5,666 nt of DNA from Campylobacteraceae bacterium. Lineage in GTDB: Bacteria > Campylobacterota > Campylobacteria > Campylobacterales > Sulfurovaceae. The position numbers and the translations under genes were made by a program. Position 1 is the stretch's first letter. Every line of letters starts with the position of its first letter. Shown in pieces: positions 1 to 5,659 of the stretch. The notes under the pieces are model-generated. The model was given only the letters and a program-made list of their open reading frames with translations. It was not told the DNA's origin and ran no database searches. The DNA is taken from NCBI GenBank assembly GCA_026986085.1, contig JALSPE010000005.1, forward strand, positions 1 to 5,666, in the 5' to 3' direction.

Positions 1-11
1 GAAAGTTAAGG

Positions 12-27
12 TATTGAATCTTCAATA
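12..27. repeat. Short palindrome after the first glycosyltransferase gene
   Basis: TATTGAA at 12-18 and TTCAATA at 21-27 are perfect inverted repeats with a two-base centre. The element starts one base past the TGA stop of the minus-strand glycosyltransferase (stop at 28-30). As RNA it could form a 6-bp stem with a 4-base loop. There is no T-run behind it on the minus strand, so it is a poor intrinsic terminator. It may be a weak hairpin in the 3' end of the message or chance in AT-rich DNA. The window ends too soon to see the next gene. Confidence 0.3.
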
Positions 28-1599
28 TCATTTTAATAGCCTACCCCAGTTACTTGATTTTACTAAAATTGAGTTTTGTGTTCTAAATTTTGTAACTGCA
101 ATTGTTGCATCTTTATTAAATTTAATCTCTCTTTTTTTATGAACAATAATTGCACCATTTGGGTTCTCTTTGATAAACTTTTTTAAATCTTTATCATTTT
201 TTAAAACTATTAAAGGCTTTTTTAATCGCCCCATAAATTGATACTCATTGGCATATTTGCCTAAATGTGCAACTCTTTTGCCACTCTTTTGTAGTTTCGA
301 TATCTCGTTAGAGAAATTATGTAAATCTTGCTTCAAGAGATATATGTTTGCAATAAAATGGATAGAGAGTATAAGTAAAAAAGAGTTTAGTGATAGCACT
401 TTTATCAACTCTTTTTGAGTTTTAAATTTATAAAAGAGTAGAAATAACCCATAAGATACAAGCAAAATTGAGCTTATTAGAAAAGCTTTAGAATCTAAAA
501 AATTTCTAATATATCCTTTTATAAACCATGGGGCAATTGCAAAGGCTAAACCTAGCAGTATAAATATCAGTGCTATTAGATATGCTCTTTTAAAGTTGTC
601 TCTACTTATCGATAAGGCTCTTGTTGCTAGTAGGCTAAATGCTAAAAATTCCGGAGCAATATATGCTAACTGTTTACCACTAATTATTGAAAATATTACC
701 AAAGAACCAACAATCCATACAGTTAAAACCTTTAAGCCCTTATCCAATCCTCTATTTTTTATCTCTTTAAGACCAGCCCAAAAATTACTATATAAAAACC
801 ATGGCATCAATATAATTGGAATCCAAGGCAGATACCACCAAAATGGGTGTTTGTGGGCAAAAGAGTTTACAGCTCTACCTGCATACTGCCCCCAAAATAT
901 TCCATAAGCATACTCTTTCCCACCCAATTTTGCAGCTGGTATTGCCCATATAAGTGCAATTGCTACTCCAACTAAAACAGCAATAAAACCTTTTGTGTAA
1001 AAGGATATTTTAACTCTCTTTGGCGACCAATATGATGCAAAAAGATACAGAGGTAGAAGTGGTGCAAGAATAACAGGGCTTTTTGCCAAAATACCAAAAC
1101 CAATTGCAAAAGCTAAAAGAAGATAAGAGCTTAAACTATCCTCTTTTGCTGCTTTTATACCAGCATATATAGCCAAAGCAACCCAAAAACTTAACATTAT
1201 ATCAAACATCAAGAGCGTAGAGTAGAAAGCAAAAACTACACTTCCAACTAAAACCCAAGGTAGAATTTCTGCTCCATAACTATCATCACTCCAGAGCAAT
1301 CTATATATTTTATCTCCCAAAATCACTACTCCTATAGCAAAGAGTAGAGGAATTAACCTTACAGAGAATTCATTTACACCAAATATACTCCAATCTAAAC
1401 AGATTAACCAAAAGAGTAGTGGTGGTTTATGGTCGTATGGCAATCCGTTTAGATGAGGAACCAGATAGTTTTTGCTACTAAACATCTCCCAAGCTACACC
1501 GATATATCGTGTTTCATCTATTATCATTAATGGTCTAAAATATATAGCAGTTAAAGTTATTAAAATTAATAAAACAATAGGTGGCAGTAGTCTATTCAT
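28..1599 (-). CDS. GT39-family (ArnT/PMT-like) membrane glycosyltransferase
   Basis: A 523-residue integral inner-membrane protein of the GT-C fold, expected to transfer a sugar from a polyprenyl-phosphate donor to a lipid or protein acceptor on the periplasmic side. Seen in sequence: an N-terminal membrane segment, then the family's first periplasmic loop with D28-E29-T-R-Y (the ArnT-type catalytic Asp region), K58-P-P thirty residues later (the spacing of Asp55 and Lys85 in Cupriavidus ArnT), NEF-R at 76-81, a second acidic residue at D133, a KSP motif at 173-175 in the place of the common KGP, and SGKQLAY at 307-313. About a dozen hydrophobic segments are followed by a soluble basic tail from about residue 423. 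The stretch WGQYAGR (236-242) followed by HKHPFWWYLP (249-258) points to a GT39 subfamily other than true ArnT, because Q238 falls where ArnT has its metal-binding His. The ATG is preceded by a weak AAAGAG and a TATAAT box. It is divergent from the PAP2/GT39 operon and paralogous to its second gene. Substrate is unknown. Confidence 0.88.
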   Translation of the reverse strand: MNRLLPPIVLLILITLTAIYFRPLMIIDETRYIGVAWEMFSSKNYLVPHLNGLPYDHKPPLLFWLICLDWSIFGVNEFSVRLIPLLFAIGVVILGDKIYRLLWSDDSYGAEILPWVLVGSVVFAFYSTLLMFDIMLSFWVALAIYAGIKAAKEDSLSSYLLLAFAIGFGILAKSPVILAPLLPLYLFASYWSPKRVKISFYTKGFIAVLVGVAIALIWAIPAAKLGGKEYAYGIFWGQYAGRAVNSFAHKHPFWWYLPWIPIILMPWFLYSNFWAGLKEIKNRGLDKGLKVLTVWIVGSLVIFSIISGKQLAYIAPEFLAFSLLATRALSISRDNFKRAYLIALIFILLGLAFAIAPWFIKGYIRNFLDSKAFLISSILLVSYGLFLLFYKFKTQKELIKVLSLNSFLLILSIHFIANIYLLKQDLHNFSNEISKLQKSGKRVAHLGKYANEYQFMGRLKKPLIVLKNDKDLKKFIKENPNGAIIVHKKREIKFNKDATIAVTKFRTQNSILVKSSNWGRLLK

Positions 1600-1614
1600 A
1601 AAACTCTTTTTTTA

Positions 1615-1643
1615 GTAGAATTATAGCCTATTTTTACTATAAT
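1615..1643 (+). promoter_or_regulatory. Promoter for the PAP2-GT39-TRIC operon
   Basis: A perfect TATAAT stands at 1638-1643, preceded by a T-rich stretch (TATTTTTAC). No good -35 exists at the expected place (GTAGAA at 1615-1620), which fits Campylobacterota promoters that rely on the -10 and T-rich upstream DNA. The predicted start, near 1650, gives a leader of about 18 bases that still includes the AAGGA ribosome-binding site at 1658-1662. The promoter occupies the same DNA as the leftward one. Confidence 0.55.
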
Positions 1644-1648
1644 ACAAT
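1620..1648 (-). promoter_or_regulatory. Promoter for the leftward glycosyltransferase gene
   Basis: On the minus strand a perfect TATAAT lies at 1620-1625. A poor -35 (TTGTAT, 3 of 6 matches to TTGACA) can be placed 16 bp upstream, at about 1642-1647. Transcription would start near 1612-1613, leaving a leader of about 13 bases before the ATG at 1599. Strong -10 and weak -35 boxes are usual for Campylobacterota housekeeping promoters. Its -35 zone coincides with the -10 of the opposite promoter. Confidence 0.55.
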
Positions 1649-1667
1649 CAATATTAAAAGGAAGTTT

Positions 1668-2261
1668 ATGGATAGATATATAAAAAGAGTATCTTTTATG
1701 GTTACCATTTTGGCTATAATATCTTATATCTATTTCGATAGAGCAATTGCACTATATAGTGTAAATGAGCCAAAGGTTATAAAAGATATATTCTCTTTTA
1801 TAACAAATTTTGGATTAAGCCAATACTACTTAATTCCATCTTTACTACTCTTTTTTATATCTTTAATATATTGTAATAAGAAATTTGCAAATGCCTTTTT
1901 ATATATATTCACAACAGTTGCACTATCTGGAATTTTGTCTATTATATTAAAGGTAATATTTGCAAGATATCGACCCCCAAAATTTATAAATGATCATCTG
2001 TATGGCTTTAACTGGTTTGATTTTGGGTATATAGTAAACTCTTTTCCCTCTGGGCACAGCATAACGGCACTAAGTGCTTATACAGCATTTGCACTTTTGA
2101 TTCCTCGCTTAAAGTGGCTATTTTTATCTTTAGGGGTATTAATTGCAATTAGCAGAGTAATGGTTGGTGTTCACTACTTTAGCGATATCTTAATTGGCTC
2201 TTTAATTGGTTTTTTATCTAGCATATATCTCTATAAAAAATTTTATGGGAGTAGAGTTTGA
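1668..2261 (+). CDS. PAP2-superfamily membrane phosphatase
   Basis: A 197-residue polytopic protein with all three signature motifs of the PAP2 acid phosphatase superfamily: K95-x6-R102-P103, P127-S-G-H130, and S162-R163-x3-G167-x-H169-x3-D173. H169 is the expected nucleophile, H130 the general acid and D173 its charge partner. About five or six membrane segments surround these motifs, which would face the periplasm. Members of this size include lipid A phosphatases (LpxE/LpxF) and undecaprenyl-pyrophosphate or phosphatidylglycerol-phosphate phosphatases (PgpB). Which of these applies cannot be read from the motifs. Its place between two GT39 genes suits either recycling of the polyprenyl carrier or dephosphorylation of lipid A before sugar addition (inference). 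The start is supported by AAGGA at 1658-1662, five bases before the ATG. The stop overlaps the next gene's start codon, so translation is likely coupled. Confidence 0.9.
   Translation: MDRYIKRVSFMVTILAIISYIYFDRAIALYSVNEPKVIKDIFSFITNFGLSQYYLIPSLLLFFISLIYCNKKFANAFLYIFTTVALSGILSIILKVIFARYRPPKFINDHLYGFNWFDFGYIVNSFPSGHSITALSAYTAFALLIPRLKWLFLSLGVLIAISRVMVGVHYFSDILIGSLIGFLSSIYLYKKFYGSRV
2247..2251 (+). promoter_or_regulatory. Ribosome-binding site deciding a TTG start
   Basis: GGGAG lies six bases before TTG at 2258-2260. It supports a TTG start for the second glycosyltransferase even though this overlaps the PAP2 stop codon (TGA at 2259-2261) in the four bases TTGA. The next in-frame candidate, a GTG at 2270, has only an AAGAG directly against it, which is too close to serve. 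Confidence 0.6.
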
Positions 2262-3769
2262 ATTTAAGAGTGTTACTAATTTTACTATCGATAGTTACTT
2301 TTTTGTTGCCTTTAGGCATAACACCACTCTTTGATTTAGATGAAGGAGCATTTAGCGAAGCAACAAGAGAGATGTTAAGTAGTGGCAACTATATTACAAC
2401 TTATCTTGATGGAGCCTTGCGTTTTGATAAACCAATTTTAATCTACTGGCTTCAGGTTTTGAGTGTAAAGCTATTTGGATTAAATGAGTTTGCTCTGCGT
2501 CTCCCATCGGCTATTGCTGGGCTTTTTTGGGCATATTTAGTTTACAGGTTTACACAAAAAGAGTTTACACAAAAGGCAGCTTTTTATGCAACTCTTTTTA
2601 TGATAAGCTCTTTGCAAATAAATTTAATTACAAAAGCAGCAATTGCCGACTCTTTGTTAAACCTTTTTATAGTTAGCTCACTTTTTTCTATCTGGTTATA
2701 TCTAAAAAGCTCTAACAAAAAGTATCTCTATCTCTCTTTTGCATCCATTGCTTTTGGGGTTTTAACAAAGGGTCCAGTTGCAATTATGATACCTCTTGTA
2801 ACTCTATTTTTATATCTTTTAATCAAAAAAGATTTAGTAAAATTTTTAAAAATTATATTTAACCCAATAGGCATATTAATTTTTTTAGTAATTGCTATGC
2901 CTTGGTATATTTTAGAGTATTTAGAGCAGGGGCAAAAGTTTATAGATGGCTTTTTCCTAAAACATAATTTACAAAGATTTAATTCGACATTCGAGAGCCA
3001 CAAAGGCTCATTTTTCTACTACTTTCCAGTATTACTTTTAGGCTTTTTACCATTTAGTACAATACTAATTAAGAGTCTATTTGAAGTTAAGAGATACATA
3101 AAAGATGACTTGACACTATTTTTACTAATTTGGTTTACATTTGTATTTATATTTTTCTCTTTTTCAGGCACCAAACTACCCCATTACATTGTTTATGGCT
3201 ATACACCACTATTTGTAATTATGGGAACTTGGGCTGATAAAAACTTTACAAAGTTTACATTTTTAACTACTGCCCCAACACTGCTTCTATTTTTAATATT
3301 GCTATCTTTACCGTTTGTTGCAACTTATATTGAACCTAAAAATCTGTATATAAAAGATATTTTAAGTGGTGTAAATAGTAGCTTTGGGTTATTTTATTTA
3401 ACTTCAATATCAATAGCTTTTGTAACTATTTTGACAATTAAAAGTTTACACATAAAAGTTGAATATAAGGCTATTGCCTATGCTTTAGTATTTACACTTA
3501 TTGTAAACTTTATAGCAGTTGCATCTTATGGCAATCTAATCCAACAACCAGTAAAAGATGCGGCTCTTTATGCAAAAAAACACAACTTAAAAGTAATAAG
3601 ATATCATATCACAATGCCTAGTTTTTTAGTATATAGTCAATCTAAATCACTAAAGAGTAAGCCAAAAAGAGGAAGCGTTCTATTGACAAAAAGCAAATCT
3701 TTAAAAGATTTTCAAAACTATAAAACACTTTTTTCTAAAAATGGAATATATTTAATAGAGTTAAAGTAG
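2258..3769 (+). CDS. GT39-family (ArnT-like) membrane glycosyltransferase
   Basis: A 503-residue polytopic GT-C enzyme, probably using a polyprenyl-phosphate sugar donor at the periplasmic face of the inner membrane. The ArnT-type key residues are all present at matching spacing: D28-E29 in the first periplasmic loop, E34 and R37-E38-M39, D57-K58-P59, NEFALRLPS at 76-84, D131 (where ArnT has its second Asp), KGP at 171-173, MPWY at 214-217, H236 in KHNLQRF (compare EHVQRF in ArnT, whose His binds metal) and SGTKLPHY at 303-310. About twelve hydrophobic segments precede a basic soluble tail of about 80 residues. It is paralogous to the divergent glycosyltransferase: residues 28-84 align without gaps, with 23 of 57 identical by hand count. 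It starts at TTG, coupled to the PAP2 gene. True ArnT (aminoarabinose on lipid A) is possible, but no aminoarabinose synthesis genes are in view, so a symbol is not given. Confidence 0.9.
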   Translation: MNLRVLLILLSIVTFLLPLGITPLFDLDEGAFSEATREMLSSGNYITTYLDGALRFDKPILIYWLQVLSVKLFGLNEFALRLPSAIAGLFWAYLVYRFTQKEFTQKAAFYATLFMISSLQINLITKAAIADSLLNLFIVSSLFSIWLYLKSSNKKYLYLSFASIAFGVLTKGPVAIMIPLVTLFLYLLIKKDLVKFLKIIFNPIGILIFLVIAMPWYILEYLEQGQKFIDGFFLKHNLQRFNSTFESHKGSFFYYFPVLLLGFLPFSTILIKSLFEVKRYIKDDLTLFLLIWFTFVFIFFSFSGTKLPHYIVYGYTPLFVIMGTWADKNFTKFTFLTTAPTLLLFLILLSLPFVATYIEPKNLYIKDILSGVNSSFGLFYLTSISIAFVTILTIKSLHIKVEYKAIAYALVFTLIVNFIAVASYGNLIQQPVKDAALYAKKHNLKVIRYHITMPSFLVYSQSKSLKSKPKRGSVLLTKSKSLKDFQNYKTLFSKNGIYLIELK

Positions 3770-3770
3770 T

Positions 3771-4370
3771 ATGTTTGAGTTAGCTGAGTATATAGGGGTT
3801 ATTGCATTTGCAATTAGTGGATTTTTTGTTGGAGTCAGAAGCAGATTAGATTTTTTAGGAATTTTAATATCTATATTTTTAACAGCCTTTGGTGGTGGAA
3901 TAATAAGAGATATAATGGTAGATAAAAGCCCATATAGCTTTACACACTCTATGCCAGGAGTCATTGTAATATCTGTTATGGTGCTTTTAATTATTTTTAA
4001 ATTTCATAAAAAAGATAGTATTGAGAATAGACCTCTATTTATATTAAGCGACTCAATAGGTTTAAGCTCTTTTAGTATAACTGGAGCAATTAGTGCGATA
4101 GAGGCAAATTTTAATCTAACTGGAGTTATGGCAATATCTTTTGTTGCAGCAGTTGGAGGTGGTATAATGAGAGATGTTATAATAAATGAAGTTCCTTTTG
4201 TATTTAAAACAGGTTTTTATGGAACAGTATCTTTACTTGTTGGGTTACTTATTTTTATTTTAAATTATATTAATTTACTAAATGGATTTACAATTATCTT
4301 TACATTCATTCTAGCATTGTCAATTAGATTGTTTGCTTATTATAAAAAGTGGTCTCTTCCTATGCTTTAG
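3771..4370 (+). CDS. TRIC / UPF0126 family membrane channel-like protein
   Basis: A 199-residue protein with seven predicted membrane segments, built from two copies of a three-helix module. Each copy ends in the family's glycine hinge and acidic-basic signature: GGGIIRD at 41-47 and GGGIMRD at 129-135, followed by similar tails (VDKSPYSF and INEVPFVF). The second copy begins with DSIGLSSFSITG at 94-105. This is the bacterial branch of the trimeric intracellular cation (TRIC) channels, formerly UPF0126 (YicG/YadS-like). Animal members conduct monovalent cations; the physiological role of bacterial ones is poorly known. Length is normal for the family. The ATG comes one base after the TAG stop of the glycosyltransferase with only a weak AAAG before it, so translation probably depends on coupling. 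It is the last gene of the operon and has no evident functional tie to the glycosyltransferase and phosphatase. Confidence 0.9.
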   Translation: MFELAEYIGVIAFAISGFFVGVRSRLDFLGILISIFLTAFGGGIIRDIMVDKSPYSFTHSMPGVIVISVMVLLIIFKFHKKDSIENRPLFILSDSIGLSSFSITGAISAIEANFNLTGVMAISFVAAVGGGIMRDVIINEVPFVFKTGFYGTVSLLVGLLIFILNYINLLNGFTIIFTFILALSIRLFAYYKKWSLPML

Positions 4371-4478
4371 TGGGTCGATTTTTACAGAAGTATTTTTTAG
4401 AGAAAGTATTAACCTAAATTATGCAATAGAAATCACCAAATTGGTAATCTTGTTATTTAGATTTAAACTGAACCCTCT

Positions 4479-4512
4479 AATCTATTTGAGGCAAAATCAC
4501 AAATAGATTTTT
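4479..4512 (+). terminator. Probable intrinsic terminator of the PAP2-GT39-TRIC operon
   Basis: AATCTATTTG at 4479-4488 and CAAATAGATT at 4500-4509 form a perfect 10-bp stem with an 11-base loop, and the sequence continues into T residues (five Ts at 4508-4512). It lies about 110 bases after the TRIC stop. The stem is AT-rich (two G-C pairs), so it may be weak. The strand fits because the T-run follows only on the plus strand. Confidence 0.5.
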
Positions 4513-4524
4513 AATATGAATATA

Positions 4525-4547
4525 AGACGCGAATGAATTCGCGTATC
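4525..4547. repeat. GACGCGAAT palindromic repeat, copy 1
   Basis: ACGCGAAT at 4527-4534 and ATTCGCGT at 4537-4544 are perfect inverted repeats separated by GA. Together with flanking AG and ATC, the 23-base unit matches 5538-5560 at 21 of 23 positions in the same orientation. It sits in the convergent spacer, downstream of both the TRIC and the peroxiredoxin genes. The CGCG it contains is, by eye, absent from the rest of the window except copy 2, so it stands out from local composition. It may act as a hairpin/terminator, a protein-binding site or a dispersed REP-like element. Confidence 0.75.
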
Positions 4548-4592
4548 TATTTTCTATTAAATGAAGTAGTAATTTTTAATACTATTTATATA

Positions 4593-4612
4593 AGGGAGGT
4601 TAATTACCCCCT
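4593..4612 (-). terminator. Possible terminator of the peroxiredoxin gene
   Basis: Read on the minus strand, AGGGGGT, a five-base loop (AATTA) and ACCTCCCT form a 7-bp GC-rich stem with one bulged base (at 4597). It begins nine bases after the peroxiredoxin stop codon at 4622-4624. The following TTATATAAAT is only partly a T-run, so termination may be inefficient or helped by the palindrome about 50 bases further on. Confidence 0.5.
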
Positions 4613-4621
4613 ATACTCATA

Positions 4622-5326
4622 TTATGATAGAATCTCTTCTATTGTAATATAGTCTCCTACTCTACCTGTCATTTTTTCAGCATCTGTATTTACTGGTAGT
4701 GTTTTTTTACCTGGTCTCCAACCTGCTGGACAAACTTCTCCTGTTTTGTAAGCGTGTTGATGAGCTCTAATTTGTCTAATAAACTCCTCTACACTTCTAC
4801 CAACTGGTGGAGCTTGAACCTCTTGAGCTACAACAATGCCATCTGGGTTAATTAAAAATCTTCCTCTTAATGCAATACCTGCATCTTCAATTAAAACACC
4901 AAATTTTCTAGAAATTTCAGTTGTTGGGTCTGCACCAATTGTAAGTTTTAAATCTTTAAGTAGTGGCTCTGTCTCTGCAAATCTTTTATGTGAAAATTTA
5001 GTATCTGTTGAAATTGCCAACACTTCACATCCAAGTTCACCTTTAATTGTATCTAAGTGAGCATTCATAGCTGCAATTTCTGTAGGACAAACAAATGTAA
5101 AATCTGCCGGATAGAAACAAACAACGCTCCATTTACCTTTTAAATCATCACTGCTAACTTCTGTATAGTGTCCACTATCAGCATCATATGCTTCCATTTT
5201 AAACTCTGGCATTGGTTGTAAAACTAATACTCCTGCTTGACTTCTCTCTTCCACTTTTATCTCCTTATTATTGGCTTCTTTAGCCTCTTTATTATCATAA
5301 TCTTTTGGATCTGAATCACATGCCAT
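4622..5326 (-). CDS. Typical 2-Cys peroxiredoxin, AhpC type
   Basis: A 234-residue cytoplasmic thiol peroxidase expected to reduce H2O2, organic hydroperoxides or peroxynitrite. Residues, numbered from the ATG at 5326: peroxidatic Cys80 in PADFTFVCPTE (73-83, with P73 and T77 of the PxxxTxxC motif), catalytic Arg154 in ALRGRFLINPDG, and resolving Cys199 in GEVCPAGWRPG, which is the typical 2-Cys arrangement. The core begins near residue 33; before it is an extension of about 30 residues rich in Lys, Glu, Asp and Asn, starting MACDSD. With the core of usual size, the protein is longer than the roughly 190-200 residues common for AhpC. It lacks the GG-I/L-G insert seen in Helicobacter AhpC, which suggests resistance to overoxidation (inference). 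No AhpF or other reductase is in view, so its electron donor is unknown. The start at 5326 is chosen over an in-frame ATG at 5344 because AAGGA lies seven bases upstream and the promoter start leaves almost no leader for the longer form. Confidence 0.93.
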   Translation of the reverse strand: MACDSDPKDYDNKEAKEANNKEIKVEERSQAGVLVLQPMPEFKMEAYDADSGHYTEVSSDDLKGKWSVVCFYPADFTFVCPTEIAAMNAHLDTIKGELGCEVLAISTDTKFSHKRFAETEPLLKDLKLTIGADPTTEISRKFGVLIEDAGIALRGRFLINPDGIVVAQEVQAPPVGRSVEEFIRQIRAHQHAYKTGEVCPAGWRPGKKTLPVNTDAEKMTGRVGDYITIEEILS

Positions 5327-5333
5327 TTTTATA

Positions 5334-5338
5334 TCCTT
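5334..5338 (-). promoter_or_regulatory. Ribosome-binding site deciding the peroxiredoxin start
   Basis: On the minus strand AAGGA ends seven bases before the ATG at 5326. The alternative ATG at 5344 is preceded by CACCAAATTT, which has no Shine-Dalgarno match, and the AAGGA would lie inside that longer reading frame. Confidence 0.75.
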
Positions 5339-5359
5339 TACCATAAATTTGGTGACGAT

Positions 5360-5388
5360 ATTTTATCTTAATTAATAATTATTGTCAA
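5360..5388 (-). promoter_or_regulatory. Strong sigma-70 type promoter of the peroxiredoxin gene
   Basis: On the minus strand a perfect TTGACA at 5383-5388 is followed by a 17-bp spacer and TAAAAT at 5360-5365, five of six matches to the -10 consensus. A-tracts upstream of the -35 (about 5392-5415) resemble an UP element. The start would fall near 5352-5354, giving a leader of about 27 bases to the ATG at 5326. A -35 this good is unusual for Campylobacterota promoters and suggests high expression or a repressor-controlled promoter. Confidence 0.75.
5374..5383. promoter_or_regulatory. Palindrome in the promoter spacer, possible PerR/Fur-type operator
   Basis: AATAATTATT is a perfect 10-bp palindrome between the -35 and -10 and touches the -35. 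Over 19 bases around it, the minus strand matches the classical Fur box at about 12 positions by hand count. Peroxiredoxin genes are often under PerR or Fur, and this position would block RNA polymerase. In DNA this AT-rich such matches arise easily by chance. Confidence 0.25.
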
Positions 5389-5537
5389 GTATTTTACTGA
5401 TTTTATTATTTTTTTTAATCTTTTTATAGAAAGCTGTAGTTTTAGCTTCATTAAAAGTTTACTAGAGAATAAAGATTTCTATCAGACCCTCAAATATATT
5501 CGAAATTACAGTCTTAAATAGACTCTTTAGCCCAAAT

Positions 5538-5560
5538 AGACGCGAATAAATTCGCGTGTC
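5538..5560. repeat. GACGCGAAT palindromic repeat, copy 2
   Basis: ACGCGAAT at 5540-5547 and ATTCGCGT at 5550-5557 are perfect inverted repeats separated by AA. The 23-base unit differs from copy 1 at two positions, both A/G changes: one at the centre and one in the right flank. CAAA at 5533-5536 and TTTG at 5563-5566 could extend the hairpin beyond an internal loop. The copy lies about 150 bases upstream of the peroxiredoxin -35, so the two copies bracket that transcription unit about 1.0 kb apart. Confidence 0.75.
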
Positions 5561-5638
5561 CGTTTGTGTTGTTTGAAATTTGTTTTTAAGTGTTAATTTA
5601 TTGTAAAGTTTTAGCCTAATTTAGTAGAAGTTTTGCAA

Positions 5639-5659
5639 AGAAGTAGCAAGACTACTTCT
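5639..5659 (-). terminator. Edge hairpin, possible terminator of an unseen minus-strand gene
   Basis: AGAAGTAG at 5639-5646 and CTACTTCT at 5652-5659 form a perfect 8-bp stem around a five-base loop. On the minus strand the stem is followed by TTGCAAAAC, a poor T-run. If a minus-strand gene enters from the right, it could end at the TAG inside the stem (reading GDEK-stop), which would make the hairpin its terminator. The gene itself is outside the window. Confidence 0.35.

Noticed and set aside
596..907. Plus-strand open frame of 103 codons
   Set aside because: It lies wholly antisense within the leftward glycosyltransferase gene, has no family motif, and its sequence reads as the complement of that gene's membrane segments.
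2728..3003. Minus-strand open frame of 91 codons
   Set aside because: Antisense to the middle of the rightward glycosyltransferase, with no recognisable domain.
3761..3964. Minus-strand open frame of 67 codons
   Set aside because: Antisense to the TRIC-like gene, with low-complexity composition and no motif.
4432..4448. Imperfect palindrome around ACCAAATTGGT downstream of the TRIC gene
   Set aside because: It has only a one-base centre and one mismatch, lies far from any promoter, and resembles no operator known to me.
4836..5060. Plus-strand open frame of 74 codons
   Set aside because: Antisense to the peroxiredoxin core, which carries all catalytic motifs on the other strand.
5510..5524. 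AGTCT/AGACT hairpin, and AAGCT/AGCTT at 5431-5448
   Set aside because: Five-base stems of this kind are expected by chance in 300 bases of such DNA, and neither has a convincing T-run or context.
4525..5560. Transposon or insertion sequence bounded by the two palindromes
   Set aside because: The repeats are direct copies of a self-complementary unit rather than terminal inverted repeats, no transposase lies between them, no target duplication is visible, and the enclosed gene has host-like composition.
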